From assembly GCF_002374315.1 (NCBI RefSeq), contig NZ_NWUX01000010.1, positions 1-64,000 of the forward strand: a stretch of 64,000 bases of DNA, in the 5' to 3' direction. A program made the position numbers and the translations under genes. The stretch is from Vreelandella nigrificans (lineage in GTDB: Bacteria > Pseudomonadota > Gammaproteobacteria > Pseudomonadales > Halomonadaceae). A model generated the notes under the pieces. The model had not been told where the DNA came from and did not search any database. It saw only the letters and a list, made by a program, of their open reading frames with translations. Below are positions 11,960-19,944 of the stretch, one piece after another. Position 1 is the stretch's first letter. Each line of letters begins with the position of its first letter.

Positions 11960-12670
11960 TTAACCTCCAGAAAGACGGGTGCAGTGACACCCTCTCGGCT
12001 CGGTATCGACATACCCCAGGGCTGCCGCATAGCCATATGGCGCTGGCAGCGGCCATGCTTGCAGAGGCAATGAAACGGGAAGCGAATGATCAAGGTAATA
12101 GGTGTCTGGCTGCCCTAAAAAGGAGGCAATCGAGAGTGCTTGCAGATGGTCAGCTATGCCCAGTCCCAGTGCCTTGAGCACTGCCTCTTTAACCACCCAG
12201 CGCTCAATAAAGGGCAAGGCAGACCGGCCGCTATCGTGATAGCGTCGCTCACTCGGCGATAGAATCAGGTCGCTCAGTGATGCAAGCTCAGCCTCGGGCC
12301 GACGGCGTTCAATATCGACCCCCACCTGCCCACAAGTTGCCAGCGCAATAAGGGCATATCCCCCTGCATGGGAGACATTGAACGCCAGTCCATTAGCGCT
12401 CTTCAGAAGAGGTTTGCCATAGGCGTTCTCGCTGAACACCAGCTTTTCTGGCGCCATACCGGTTTGTGCTGATAGCAGCCGCCGCAGAGCAGCACGAGTC
12501 GTCACGGCACGCACTACATCGGCGTGATGACGAAACCGGCACGCACGCTGCCGCTCTGTTTGACTCAGCAACCGATAGTCCTCATCTGCAATAGGGGCCT
12601 CCAGATCAAGAGGCAACTGCCAGACCGTGAGCCCCACGGGTAGCGTTTCAGCTAACCGCAGGCGCTGCAT
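11960..12670 (-). CDS. Sfp-type 4'-phosphopantetheinyl transferase
   Basis: 236 residues. It transfers phosphopantetheine from CoA to the serine of the ACP and PCP domains encoded downstream. Family motifs visible are FNVSHAGGYALIALA (about 98-112), VGVDIERRRPE (about 116-126, Mg-binding acidic residues) and WVVKEAVLKALG (about 157-168, the WxxKEA signature). The length is typical for the Sfp/EntD-like group. The first 23 bp overlap the 3' end of the thioesterase gene, so translational coupling in the mbtH-TE-PPTase unit is likely. Confidence 0.93.
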   Translation of the reverse strand: MQRLRLAETLPVGLTVWQLPLDLEAPIADEDYRLLSQTERQRACRFRHHADVVRAVTTRAALRRLLSAQTGMAPEKLVFSENAYGKPLLKSANGLAFNVSHAGGYALIALATCGQVGVDIERRRPEAELASLSDLILSPSERRYHDSGRSALPFIERWVVKEAVLKALGLGIADHLQALSIASFLGQPDTYYLDHSLPVSLPLQAWPLPAPYGYAAALGYVDTEPRGCHCTRLSGG

Positions 12671-13388
12671 AAAGCACCTCCTCTAGGCGCAGGGTCAGTG
12701 CCTGTTCGATGGCTGCCACTACTTGCCCTTCCTGCTGGCGAATAAAGAAGTGCCCTCCCTCGAACCAGTTCAAAGAAAACGCCTCGCCCGCTACGCGCTG
12801 CCATGCTTCCAGGCGCACTTTCTCAATATCATCAGCAAGGCCCGCTAACACTTTGACGGGATAGTCGAATGGCGCACTACTGCGATAACGGAAACTACGG
12901 CAGAGGCGATAGTCCGCCGCCAGAACATCAAGCGTGAGACGCATCAGCTCTGGGCTTTCGAATACTTCCTCTGGCGTGCCGCCCTGTTGGCGAAGATCCG
13001 CAATCAGGGCCTTATCGTTATCAAGGCCCGCCAAGCGCTCTGAATCACGCATTGAGGGCGCTGCACTACCTGAAGCGAATAGCATCCGTGGCTGAGGGCG
13101 CCCCACATCGCGCAAGCGAGCAGCGATGCCATAAGCCAGCAGCGCCCCCATGCTGTGACCAAACAGGGCAAAGTCACCGCGCATCCGCGTTGCCTGCTCT
13201 TCGCACAGCTTTACGATCTGAGTTTCGAAGTTGTCGACGAGCGGCTCACCCAAGCGCTCACCCCGCCCCGGCAACTCAACGGGGCACACCTCAATCCACG
13301 CTGGCAACTGGCGCTTCCAGCGTAGATACATGGTGGCACTGGCCCCAGCGCAGGGCAGGCAGAGCAGCTTTAGCCGCTTAGCCTGCAT
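12648..13388 (-). CDS. Type II thioesterase (alpha/beta hydrolase)
   Basis: 246 residues, the GrsT/RifR type. These enzymes clear misprimed or stalled acyl groups from NRPS carrier domains. Visible are [14 protein letters not shown] near the N-terminus (oxyanion region), the nucleophile elbow [11 protein letters not shown] (Ser near 97), an Asp in GLADDIE (near 193) and the catalytic His in GGHFF (near 220). The start codon lies 11 bp inside mbtH and the end overlaps the phosphopantetheinyl transferase gene by 23 bp. This is not the terminal cyclising or releasing thioesterase, which should lie at the end of the last NRPS outside the window. Confidence 0.93.
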   Translation of the reverse strand: MQAKRLKLLCLPCAGASATMYLRWKRQLPAWIEVCPVELPGRGERLGEPLVDNFETQIVKLCEEQATRMRGDFALFGHSMGALLAYGIAARLRDVGRPQPRMLFASGSAAPSMRDSERLAGLDNDKALIADLRQQGGTPEEVFESPELMRLTLDVLAADYRLCRSFRYRSSAPFDYPVKVLAGLADDIEKVRLEAWQRVAGEAFSLNWFEGGHFFIRQQEGQVVAAIEQALTLRLEEVLYAAPAVS

Positions 13389-13623
13389 CCGCAGGCTCCG
13401 CTTCAGCAGCCTGCTGCTCGTCCATCCACTGACGCAGAGAGAGCGGCCGCATGTCGGTCCAGGTTTTTTCGACGTACTCTAGGCAGGTTGGCTTATCGCC
13501 AAGCACACCGGTATCCGTCCAGCCAGCAGGAATTGCTTTCCACTCAGGCCAGAGGGAGTACTGCTCTTCGTGGTTAACTAACACGCGGAAAACAGCATCT
13601 TCACGATCAAAACAGCTTGTCAT
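13378..13623 (-). CDS. MbtH-like NRPS accessory protein
   Basis: 81 residues. MbtH proteins bind adenylation domains and stabilise or activate them. The family core is visible as [17 protein letters not shown] and the C-terminal [10 protein letters not shown]. The ATG at 13623 is chosen over an in-frame upstream codon (13668) because GAGG sits about 8 nt upstream and the family begins about 10 residues before the [10 protein letters not shown] block. It is the first gene of the siderophore operon, directly downstream of a Fur-like site and an iron-starvation type promoter. Confidence 0.93.
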   Translation of the reverse strand: MTSCFDREDAVFRVLVNHEEQYSLWPEWKAIPAGWTDTGVLGDKPTCLEYVEKTWTDMRPLSLRQWMDEQQAAEAEPADAG

Positions 13624-13661
13624 GGAACTAACCTCATCGTTGACAAAGAAATGAGAAATAA

Positions 13662-13680
13662 AACGCAATTGCTTCTCATT
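13662..13680 (-). promoter_or_regulatory. Fur box candidate upstream of mbtH
   Basis: On the minus strand the site reads AATGAGAAGCAATTGCGTT, close to the AATGAGAATcATTnTC pattern of gammaproteobacterial Fur sites in its left half and weaker in its right half. It sits about 40-60 bp upstream of the mbtH start and just downstream of the iron-starvation promoter, where bound Fur would block transcription. Confidence 0.5.
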
Positions 13681-13688
13681 ACTTAACG

Positions 13689-13712
13689 ACGAGTGAGATG
13701 ACTAAAAATTTA
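13689..13712 (-). promoter_or_regulatory. PvdS-type iron-starvation promoter (TAAAT-N16-CGT)
   Basis: On the minus strand TAAAT (13712-13708) is followed by exactly 16 nt and then CGT (13691-13689). This is the consensus recognised by PvdS-family iron-starvation sigma factors. It lies about 66 bp upstream of the mbtH start, reads towards the NRPS operon, and an ECF sigma gene lies about 600 bp upstream. That pairing is the main reason to take the match seriously. Confidence 0.6.
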
Positions 13713-13986
13713 ATGAGGAGGGAGAAGAAAGTAGAAAAAAATATGACCGGGTCTAAACGGCTCTATATGTTTTACACGTAAGTGCCGCTACACCGCCAAA
13801 GGAGGAGAATCAGGAAAGGGAACTCTGAATCAGAAGAAGCAAAAGCAGGAACTTGCCAGGCACGCACCAAAAGACAGCCGGATTCAATCGACCGCTACTG
13901 GGCATAGATTTCGTGCCAGCCGGTTCGAAAGAAATTGGCCGGAAGACAGGAATTTGCAGTCGATCAGCATTAGATTTGGCAGTCGC
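13713..13986. other. Intergenic, no gene seen
   Basis: This is the upstream part of the space between mbtH and the short FecR-like gene. No open frame with coding character or convincing terminator was found, and no frame continues the FecR family beyond the stop at 13987. Confidence 0.6.
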
Positions 13987-14193
13987 CTAGCTACGCTCAT
14001 CGCTGCGAGGGATTAATCCTGTCAGTAGCCACAGCTGTTCTGCTTCATGGAACACTCGGCGATGCTGAGGGGAATCCGCCAACCACGCTTGGAAGACTTC
14101 ACGATCAGCATCACTCAACGTCTTCTCATGCTCGCGCATCAGCCAGTCAAGCGCAGTTTGCCAAACGGCATCATCGCCGCTGTCGTTATTCAT
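13987..14193 (-). CDS. Short FecR/PupR-like sigma regulator (DUF4880 only)
   Basis: 68 residues. It matches only the cytoplasmic N-terminal domain of FecR-type anti-sigma factors: AVWQTALDWLMREHEKTL, then AFQAWL-like VFQAWLADSP and HRRVFHEAEQLW. The transmembrane helix and periplasmic part of the usual ~320-residue protein are absent and no frame downstream supplies them. The ATG at 14193 is preferred over a TTG at 14205. It lies 135 bp downstream of the ECF sigma gene on the same strand. Inference: a stand-alone cytosolic anti-sigma or sigma-activating domain. A gene remnant is the alternative. Confidence 0.75.
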   Translation of the reverse strand: MNNDSGDDAVWQTALDWLMREHEKTLSDADREVFQAWLADSPQHRRVFHEAEQLWLLTGLIPRSDERS

Positions 14194-14328
14194 CGTTACT
14201 GTCAATCCTCGCTACTGCTGCCTGCCATCGGCCAACTGACTAGGGAAGCGTCCAGGGTTTTCAACGCTATCGTTGTTCTTTGACAGTGTAACAAAGCAGC
14301 CACAAAGAGGGGATGGAACGTAGGCTTA

Positions 14329-14853
14329 CTAATCTGGCAACGTCTGACTTTGTAGCGACTGGCGGCAATGAGTCAGTGCATCGCGAATCATAAAGTTAAC
14401 CAATGTGGTCGAAATGCCTAACTGTTGCGCCACTTCACGCTGAGTGTGCCCCCCTGAGCGATATAGCTCAAAGGCATACCGTGTGCGCTCAGGTAGCTCA
14501 TCCAATGCTTCCACAACGCACCCCAGCGCTTGGCGATCAATCGCGATTGTCTCTGGTGAGTGCGTATTTAAAGCAGCGTTAACGCCTTCCTCTTCTTGCG
14601 CAAAGAGGGTTGATTCAAACGCTGAACGCCGACAGCGATCAATAGCGAGGTTACGCACCACTCGTGATGCGTAAGCGATAGGCTGCTTAATGACAAAAAG
14701 GGTCTGTGTTTCTGAAATTTTTAAGTAGGCATCCTGCACAACATCATCGGCTTGATCGGCGCTTCCCAATACTCTTGCAGCGACACAACAGAGCCTTTGC
14801 CGCTGATTAACAAAGATATCTTCTAACTCAGCGTTCCACGTCTGGCTATCCAC
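14329..14853 (-). CDS. ECF sigma factor, FecI/PvdS-like
   Basis: 174 residues. Sigma region 2 is visible (ADQADDVVQDAYLKI and the -10 recognition helix with YASRVVRNLAIDRCRR), then region 4 (LDELPERTRYAFELYRSGGHTQREVAQQLGIS, shown here as family context). The start is taken as GTG 14853 because AGGAGG lies 7 nt upstream; a GTG at 14883 has no ribosome site. A strong Fur-like palindrome lies just upstream, so expression should rise in iron starvation. Its likely target is the TAAAT-N16-CGT promoter of the adjacent NRPS operon. Confidence 0.92.
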   Translation of the reverse strand: MDSQTWNAELEDIFVNQRQRLCCVAARVLGSADQADDVVQDAYLKISETQTLFVIKQPIAYASRVVRNLAIDRCRRSAFESTLFAQEEEGVNAALNTHSPETIAIDRQALGCVVEALDELPERTRYAFELYRSGGHTQREVAQQLGISTTLVNFMIRDALTHCRQSLQSQTLPD

Positions 14854-14888
14854 GGCTAGGCCTCCTGCCTTAACGAGTGCCACAAATC

Positions 14889-14912
14889 AAATAGCAATAA
14901 TTATTATTTGCG
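14889..14912 (-). promoter_or_regulatory. Fur box upstream of the ECF sigma gene
   Basis: The AT-rich near-palindrome GCAATAATTATTATTTGC (plus strand, 14894-14911) with flanking AATA/CGTT resembles the GATAATGATAATCATTATC Fur consensus. It is 36-59 bp upstream of the sigma start codon, the position expected for Fur control of an iron-starvation sigma gene. Confidence 0.65.
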
Positions 14913-15165
14913 TTAGAGAGTGATAAAGTCAACCATCTACACCTAATGCGTTTTTTATAATGTTATGCCTGTTGATAAAACAACGGTGTGGGGTGCGAAT
15001 CTTCTTCGCATTAAGCACTCGTTAATTATCATCGCAAACTGCACTCATCAATGTCATTTTCGTGTCATTAAGTGGGAGTTACAGTTATCTAAATGGGTTG
15101 AGAATGACCATGCACCCAGTGCTACGAAAGCTCAGCCGTTCTAGTTCTACATCTGGAGACAATCA
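14913..15165. other. Intergenic between the sigma gene and the monophosphatase gene
   Basis: Divergent promoter space. It contains a small inverted repeat TGCGAA-tcttc-TTCGCA (14994-15010) that could be an operator but is too short to name. No small gene was found. Confidence 0.5.
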
Positions 15166-15960
15166 ATGTTTGCTAGCAGCAACGACTTACTCGAAACAAT
15201 CAAGCAAGCAGCCTATGAGGCTGGCACGTTGTTGCGCGAGGGGTATACGCAAAAGGGACGGATTGCTTTTGAGCAAAAGGGGGCATCTGACTTTGTTAGC
15301 TACTACGATACGACAGCCGAGAACATCATTATCGACTGCATCAGCAGCGCTTTTCCGGATATTGCTTTCCTTGGCGAAGAGAGCGGCCTGACGCCCACCG
15401 ATAGCGAGTATACCGTCATCATTGACCCCCTCGATGGTACCAGTAACTTTCTGCATGGGGTGCCGCACTTCTCGGTATCCATTGCGGTGACTAAAGGTGA
15501 TGAGCTGGTCATCGGTGTTGTTTATCAACCATTACTTGATGAAATGCTTTGGGCAAGCCGTGGCTCTGGCGCCTTCCTCAACGACACACCACTCGCCACA
15601 CCGGAACCACGCCCATTGACCGAGATGCTGGTGAGCACCTGCCTGCCCTACCATGCCAAAGGAGACTGCACGACGGCAATTAGCCAACTCGCTGCGCTAA
15701 TGCCCCAAGTGGCTGGTATCCGCAGCCCAGGCTCTGCGGCCCTTGAGATCGCCTATACCAGCCTGGGCCGCTTTGATGCCTTTTGGTCCCAGGGCGCTGC
15801 ACTCGACTTTTGGGATATCGCCGCTGGCATTGTGATTGCTCGTGAAGCTGGCTGCACCGTAACCGACCTCTCTGGCCAGGAAAACCCAGCCCAATGGGAT
15901 AGCTTGCTTGCGGCACACCCTGAACGGCATGGCCAACTGCTGGTATGTTTACGCTCTTGA
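15166..15960 (+). CDS. Inositol monophosphatase family protein
   Basis: 264 residues, a Mg-dependent sugar-phosphate phosphatase of the IMPase/SuhB/CysQ superfamily. The metal-binding motifs are clear: GEES (about 70-73), DPLDGTSNFLHG (about 87-98) and the C-terminal WDIAAGIVIAREAG (about 222-235). The substrate cannot be told from sequence; inositol-1-phosphate, histidinol phosphate or PAP are possible. A GGAG lies 7 nt before the ATG. It stands alone beside the siderophore locus with no evident functional link. Confidence 0.9.
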   Translation: MFASSNDLLETIKQAAYEAGTLLREGYTQKGRIAFEQKGASDFVSYYDTTAENIIIDCISSAFPDIAFLGEESGLTPTDSEYTVIIDPLDGTSNFLHGVPHFSVSIAVTKGDELVIGVVYQPLLDEMLWASRGSGAFLNDTPLATPEPRPLTEMLVSTCLPYHAKGDCTTAISQLAALMPQVAGIRSPGSAALEIAYTSLGRFDAFWSQGAALDFWDIAAGIVIAREAGCTVTDLSGQENPAQWDSLLAAHPERHGQLLVCLRS

Positions 15961-16013
15961 TGATATTCGCACTGCGCACCGTGTCTAACGGCGTAAATCT
16001 TTTCATTTTTTAG

Positions 16014-16036
16014 TTAAAAATGAGAACCATTAGCAC
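16014..16036 (+). promoter_or_regulatory. Fur box candidate upstream of the ABC ATPase
   Basis: AAAAATGAGAACCATTAGC matches the ATGAGAAtcATT core of Fur sites with one change. It is 45-65 bp upstream of the start codon of an iron-siderophore type ATPase, which supports the assignment. Confidence 0.6.
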
Positions 16037-16079
16037 TAGAATGGAGCTATTACTGTTAAGCCAACGCTAGGAGTTATTC

Positions 16080-16847
16080 ATGTTCGAGGTCAGAGGCGCT
16101 ACCTTTGCAATTAATGGCAAGCCCCTTTTGCAGCCCATTGAGCATACCTTTCAAGAAGGTAAGATCTACGGCTTGATTGGTCACAATGGGTCAGGAAAAT
16201 CGACCTTGATAAAACTGATGGCGCAGCAGCAACCCACTAGCCAAGGTGAAATTCACTTTGACCATCGCCCGCTGAGCGACTGGGGCAACCGTGAGTTCGC
16301 TCGCCAAGTGGCTTACTTACCGCAGCATTTGCCTAGTGCCGAAAACTTAACCGGACGTGAGCTAGTAGCTTTCGGCCGCTACCCTTGGCATGGCCTGCTG
16401 GGGCGTCATACTCAAAAAGATAAAGACGCCATTGATCGCGCTATTACCCTGACCCATACCGAGGCCTTTGCCGACCGCTTGGTTGATACGCTTTCCGGCG
16501 GTGAACGCCAGCGGGTATGGCTCGCTATGCTGTTGGCACAAGGCAGCCGCTTTTTACTGCTGGATGAACCACTGGCAGCGCTGGATATCGCCCACCAGAT
16601 GGAAGTATTGGCGCTAATCCGCAAGCTATGCGATGAGTTGAACCTTGGGGTCATCATCGTGCTACACGATATCAATATGGCGTCGCGTTATTGTGATGAG
16701 TTGATGGCGCTACATAGTGGCCGATTGTTAGCCCACGGCACACCAGACCATATGATGCGCGAAAGCACCTTAGAGGCCATTTACGGACTCCCCATGCAGG
16801 TGATGAAGCACCCAAATGGAGCACACAACATCGCCGTGGCCCAATAG
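16080..16847 (+). CDS. Fe-siderophore ABC transporter ATP-binding protein (FecE/FhuC-like)
   Basis: 255 residues, the cytoplasmic ATPase of an iron-chelate importer. Visible are Walker A GHNGSGKST (about 34-42), the Q-loop YLPQHLPSAENLT (about 80), signature LSGGERQRVWLA (about 138-149), Walker B LLLDEPLAALD (about 158-168) and the switch histidine in VLHDIN (about 196). YPWHG with a nearby LG is typical of the FepC/FhuC group. No permease or binding-protein gene adjoins it, so it must act with partners encoded elsewhere. A Fur-like box lies upstream. The stop codon begins three tandem 14-bp repeats. Confidence 0.9.
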   Translation: MFEVRGATFAINGKPLLQPIEHTFQEGKIYGLIGHNGSGKSTLIKLMAQQQPTSQGEIHFDHRPLSDWGNREFARQVAYLPQHLPSAENLTGRELVAFGRYPWHGLLGRHTQKDKDAIDRAITLTHTEAFADRLVDTLSGGERQRVWLAMLLAQGSRFLLLDEPLAALDIAHQMEVLALIRKLCDELNLGVIIVLHDINMASRYCDELMALHSGRLLAHGTPDHMMRESTLEAIYGLPMQVMKHPNGAHNIAVAQ

Positions 16848-16881
16848 CCAGGTCCCAATAACCCAGTCCCAATAGCCAGGT
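16840..16881. repeat. Three tandem 14-bp repeats starting at the ABC ATPase stop codon
   Basis: Three copies of CCCAATAGCCAGGT occur at 16840, 16854 and 16868; the first and third are identical and the middle one differs at three bases. The TAG of copy 1 is the stop codon, copy 2 carries TAA and copy 3 TAG. Because 14 is not a multiple of 3, the repeated stops lie in three different frames. Confidence 0.85.
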
Positions 16882-16942
16882 CGTTGCGACTAAGCCATTG
16901 CTCTATAAAATTTAAAAGTCTATAAACTTTAAAAGAAAATAA

Positions 16943-17037
16943 CGCGCTAATGCTAGCCGTAAGTCACTATTAACTATTAACACTAGTCACCATAAAACTG
17001 GTCACGATAAACATTAGCCACTACCAGCATTAGCGCG
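16943..17037. repeat. 12-bp perfect inverted repeat enclosing AT-rich repeats
   Basis: CGCGCTAATGCT (16943-16954) and AGCATTAGCGCG (17026-17037) are exact reverse complements 71 nt apart. Between them are degenerate short repeats of the ACTATTAAC and GTCACNATAAA type. It lies between the convergent ABC ATPase and rpmJ2 genes, so a transcript-end structure or a small mobile remnant are possible. Confidence 0.6.
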
Positions 17038-17044
17038 AATTAAC

Positions 17045-17188
17045 TTATTTACTCTTTCTTTTGCCCCCCTGGCGCGCCTTAAAACGAGGGTTGGTTTTGC
17101 AAATCACATATAAACGACCCCGACGTTTAACGACCTGACAATCCTGATGACGGTTTTTGGCGGACTTGAGTGAGCTAAGTACTTGCAT
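17045..17188 (-). CDS. rpmJ: 50S ribosomal protein L36, type B (YkgO-like)
   Basis: 47 residues, read directly from the minus strand: [18 protein letters not shown]..., then [15 protein letters not shown]. The L36 fold is clear, but the zinc ribbon is incomplete: two cysteines remain, and the first Cys and the His of the C+ form are replaced. This is therefore the zinc-independent paralogue used when zinc is scarce. It lies 14 bp downstream of rpmE2 and is presumably co-transcribed with it. Confidence 0.93.
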   Translation of the reverse strand: MQVLSSLKSAKNRHQDCQVVKRRGRLYVICKTNPRFKARQGGKRKSK

Positions 17189-17202
17189 GGCATCTCTCCC
17201 GA

Positions 17203-17469
17203 CTAAGACTCAGAGGTTTGGCGTGAAATCTTGCCAAAACGCTGCTGAAAGCGGGCCACTCTTCCTTCTGCAGAAACCCTTCGCTGTTCGCCGGTATAGA
17301 ACGGGTGTGAGGCGCTGGAAACATCCAGGTCAATGACTGGATAAGTCTTGCCATCTTCCCATACGACCGTCTTCGAAGACGTACAGGTAGAACGAATCCT
17401 GAACATAGCCCCGCAAGTGGTATCGCGAAAAACCACATAGTCATAGGCTGGATGAATACCTTTTTTCAT
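17203..17469 (-). CDS. rpmE2: 50S ribosomal protein L31, type B (YkgM-like)
   Basis: 88 residues from [14 protein letters not shown]. Further features are [22 protein letters not shown] and a basic C-terminal [11 protein letters not shown]. The CxxC zinc motif of the type A protein is missing, so this is the zinc-independent form that displaces L31A and frees zinc. The ATG at 17469 is chosen over an upstream in-frame codon because the family starts MKKGIHP. Zur-like and Fur-like operators lie immediately upstream. Confidence 0.94.
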   Translation of the reverse strand: MKKGIHPAYDYVVFRDTTCGAMFRIRSTCTSSKTVVWEDGKTYPVIDLDVSSASHPFYTGEQRRVSAEGRVARFQQRFGKISRQTSES

Positions 17470-17484
17470 AATATACGACCCCGA

Positions 17485-17502
17485 GTTATGAGATAACATA
17501 AC
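17485..17502 (-). promoter_or_regulatory. Zur operator candidate
   Basis: GTTATGAGATAACATAAC is an 18-bp palindrome (GTTATG...CATAAC arms, minus strand GTTATGTTATCTCATAAC). It resembles the TGTTATANTATAACA core of proteobacterial Zur sites and lies 16-33 bp upstream of rpmE2, a classical Zur target. Confidence 0.7.
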
Positions 17503-17506
17503 AATT

Positions 17507-17525
17507 AGATATGATTCTCATTAAC
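17507..17525 (-). promoter_or_regulatory. Fur-like box next to the Zur site
   Basis: On the minus strand TTAATGAGAATCATATCT holds the AATGAGAATCAT core typical of Fur sites. It is only 5 bp from the Zur palindrome, upstream of rpmE2-rpmJ. It could also face the GDPD gene 140 bp away on the other strand. Confidence 0.55.
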
Positions 17526-17667
17526 AAGTAAAGTGGCACATTGCCACCTTCTGAAAGATTTCATTGCCTATACAACTCCCAGGCCATTTCCTGGCAATGC
17601 TGCTGGGAACGACTGAAAACCCGTCTACACTCAAATGACTTATCAGGCTGCCTAGAGAACAATGTAG

Positions 17668-19014
17668 ATGACATCCTCAGCTTTTCTATTACCCGTAATT
17701 ATGACGGGAAGCTTACTATCGGTAAGCGTAGCTAATGCCCAAACATCGAGTGACTCACCGCTTTGGGATGATGCCTTGGTTAGCGCTGCAAAGCAGGTAA
17801 CACTAGGGCCTCGGCCGCTGTTTTTAGTTAACGATATGAGTACGGACAACGATCACGAGCGGGCGCTAAAATCTTCTTTACTAACCTGTGCCGCCGAGCA
17901 CACCCAGTGGCAACACTCTCCGCTCACTATTGGCCACCGCGGTGCGCCGCTACAGTTTCCTGAACATACCTTAGAGTCTTACATTGCTGGAGCCCAAGGC
18001 GGTGCAGGCATTATCGAGTGCGATGTCGCCTTTACCGCCGATGAGGAGCTTGTCTGCCGTCACTCCCAGTGCGATCTGCACTACACCACTAATATCGTCG
18101 AAACCGAGCTAGCTGAAAAATGCAGCGTGCCTCCCGCTTTAGATGAAAACAGCGGAGAGCTAATGAATGCGGCAGATATTCGCTGCTGTACAAGTGATAT
18201 TACGTTAGCCGAGTTTCGCAGCCTCCAAGGCACGATGGAGGGAGTGAATACTGATGCAACCACCCTTGAAGAGTACCTTGCAGGCACGCCAGAGTGGCGT
18301 ACGGAGCTTTACGCTACCCGCGGCACATTGATGAGCCATGCGGACAGCATTGCGCTGTTTCAGCAACTGGGAGTACAGATGACTCCCGAGCTAAAAGAAC
18401 CCGAAGTCGATATGCCATTTACAGGCCATTCAGAAAACGGGTTCACGCAGCAAGCGTACGCACAAAAAATGATAGATGAGTATAAAGCGGCTGGCATCCG
18501 CCCCAGTGATGTGTTTCCACAGTCATTCAACCTGGATGACGTGCTGTACTGGATTGAGCATGAACCAGAGTTTGGCAAACAAGCAGTTTACCTGGATGGC
18601 CGATACAGCGATGACTCGTTTGATCACACTAACCCCGATACGTGGCAGCCAAGCATGCAGTCCCTAGTAGAAAGTGGCGTTAAAATTCTCGCACCACCAA
18701 CTTGGATGCTACTGGAAGCGAACCCAGAGTTCGGCAGCGATGAACACGCAAAGCGCTTGCAGCCTTCTCTCTATGCTCAGCGTGCTCGTGAAGCAGGCCT
18801 AACCATGATCACTTGGACACTCGAGCGGTCAGGGCCTTTAGCAGATGGCGGCCAGTGGTATCACAGCACGACTGAAGATGTTATTCAGCGTGAAGGGGAT
18901 AAATTGATCACCTTGGATGCTTTAGTGAATGATGTTGGCGTCATCGGCGTATTCAGTGACTGGCCTGCAACGGTGGCCTTTTACGACAACTGTGCACAGC
19001 GGGGCGCGCCCTAG
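17668..19014 (+). CDS. Exported glycerophosphodiester phosphodiesterase
   Basis: 448 residues with a signal peptide (hydrophobic residues 4-20, AxA-like end SVANAQ near 25). GDPD catalytic motifs are clear: [17 protein letters not shown] (near 93), [17 protein letters not shown] (Glu/Asp metal ligands and His, near 116-133) and a C-terminal TWTLERSG. The protein hydrolyses glycerophosphodiesters to glycerol-3-phosphate and an alcohol, here in the periplasm or outside the cell. It is longer than the E. coli GlpQ type because of an insertion around residues 150-200. An upstream ATG at 17662 is blocked by TAG, so 17668 is taken as the start. Confidence 0.87.
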   Translation: MTSSAFLLPVIMTGSLLSVSVANAQTSSDSPLWDDALVSAAKQVTLGPRPLFLVNDMSTDNDHERALKSSLLTCAAEHTQWQHSPLTIGHRGAPLQFPEHTLESYIAGAQGGAGIIECDVAFTADEELVCRHSQCDLHYTTNIVETELAEKCSVPPALDENSGELMNAADIRCCTSDITLAEFRSLQGTMEGVNTDATTLEEYLAGTPEWRTELYATRGTLMSHADSIALFQQLGVQMTPELKEPEVDMPFTGHSENGFTQQAYAQKMIDEYKAAGIRPSDVFPQSFNLDDVLYWIEHEPEFGKQAVYLDGRYSDDSFDHTNPDTWQPSMQSLVESGVKILAPPTWMLLEANPEFGSDEHAKRLQPSLYAQRAREAGLTMITWTLERSGPLADGGQWYHSTTEDVIQREGDKLITLDALVNDVGVIGVFSDWPATVAFYDNCAQRGAP

Positions 19015-19141
19015 GTCGAAATCAATACGACCAGCCTGTTGATAAATCAACGCCGTGGGGCTTGGCACTACGATATTCTGGCTCGTTAGCCTTAAGTCGC
19101 CAAGTTCCACCAACATGAAGACAAAAGCACCAGATGAAAAG

Positions 19142-19864
19142 CTAAGAGAAGACCAATAACGCCGCACATATTGCCGCGCCGCTGGCAAATGGCCAAAAAC
19201 GGCTATGGCGGTCTTCTGGCAACTCTTCTTTCAACACATTCAAGACAAGACCACCCGCCACAAAGGCATAAAGTAAACTGATAACCGCTTCTGTCACTTC
19301 ATAAGTATTGCCCACTAACCAGCCTGAGACGACTGCCGCAGCTAACACCCATCGCCCTTTCGCCAAGTAATTATGCTTATGGTGCTGAGCTAACCCATGA
19401 TCATTGACTAAGAAATGGAACCCCATGGCCAAAAAGAAGAACACAATTTCCGGGAATTGGTTGTCTCGGTATACCAAAAGGTAGCCAATCAGCGCGTTAT
19501 AAAGCGAAAAGGATCCTATATGGATCCAAAAAACGCCTTTCTCTTTCTGTGGTGATACCTGCATTTGTACACGATCACGGCGTGTATGCTGCTTAGCCAC
19601 TTGCTCTAAGCCATAGAAAACACTTAATCCAATTAAGGCAACAATATAAGCATTGTGTTCCAGCACAACTAGCGGACCATGCTCTTCTATTGTTTGATGA
19701 GCATCATTAAGCGCAGGAAAAATATGGATAAAGACATAACCAACCGATACGCCACCCGCAAACGAAAGCCAAGCACTGCGTGGGAGCGCACTTAGGCGCT
19801 GTAGCTTACCTGCGAACAGATGGATAGCCGCGAGACCCATAACAAAGGCAATTTGCAGCCCCAT
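19142..19864 (-). CDS. ZIP-like integral membrane protein
   Basis: 240 residues with about seven to eight hydrophobic helices from residue 4 to the C-terminus. The C-terminal AGGLVLNVLKEELPED resembles the end of ZIP-family metal permeases, and His-rich HDH-like pieces (FHFLVNDHGLAQHHKH, near 155-170) could bind metal. The GAxxxGD-type metal motif of true ZIP transporters is not obvious, so transport is unproven. A GGAG lies 10 nt before the ATG. It is followed on the same strand by no close partner. Confidence 0.6.
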   Translation of the reverse strand: MGLQIAFVMGLAAIHLFAGKLQRLSALPRSAWLSFAGGVSVGYVFIHIFPALNDAHQTIEEHGPLVVLEHNAYIVALIGLSVFYGLEQVAKQHTRRDRVQMQVSPQKEKGVFWIHIGSFSLYNALIGYLLVYRDNQFPEIVFFFLAMGFHFLVNDHGLAQHHKHNYLAKGRWVLAAAVVSGWLVGNTYEVTEAVISLLYAFVAGGLVLNVLKEELPEDRHSRFWPFASGAAICAALLVFS

Positions 19865-19896
19865 AAAGAATACGCTCCCTGTCTCCTACGATGCCG

Positions 19897-19944
19897 ACAG
19901 TACTTAATCAAAACTGTACTTAATCAAAACTGTACTTAATCAAA
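19897..19944. repeat. Three tandem 16-bp repeats at the cytochrome b561 stop codon
   Basis: ACTGTACTTAATCAAA is repeated at 19897 (one mismatch), 19913 and 19929. On the minus strand each copy reads TTTGATTAAGTACAGT, and the TAA in the first-transcribed copy is the stop codon of the cytochrome gene. The 16-bp unit puts the three TAA codons in three frames. Confidence 0.88.

Noticed and set aside
14994..15010. TGCGAA/TTCGCA dyad as a named operator
   Set aside because: Six-base arms are common by chance and no matching regulator is evident.
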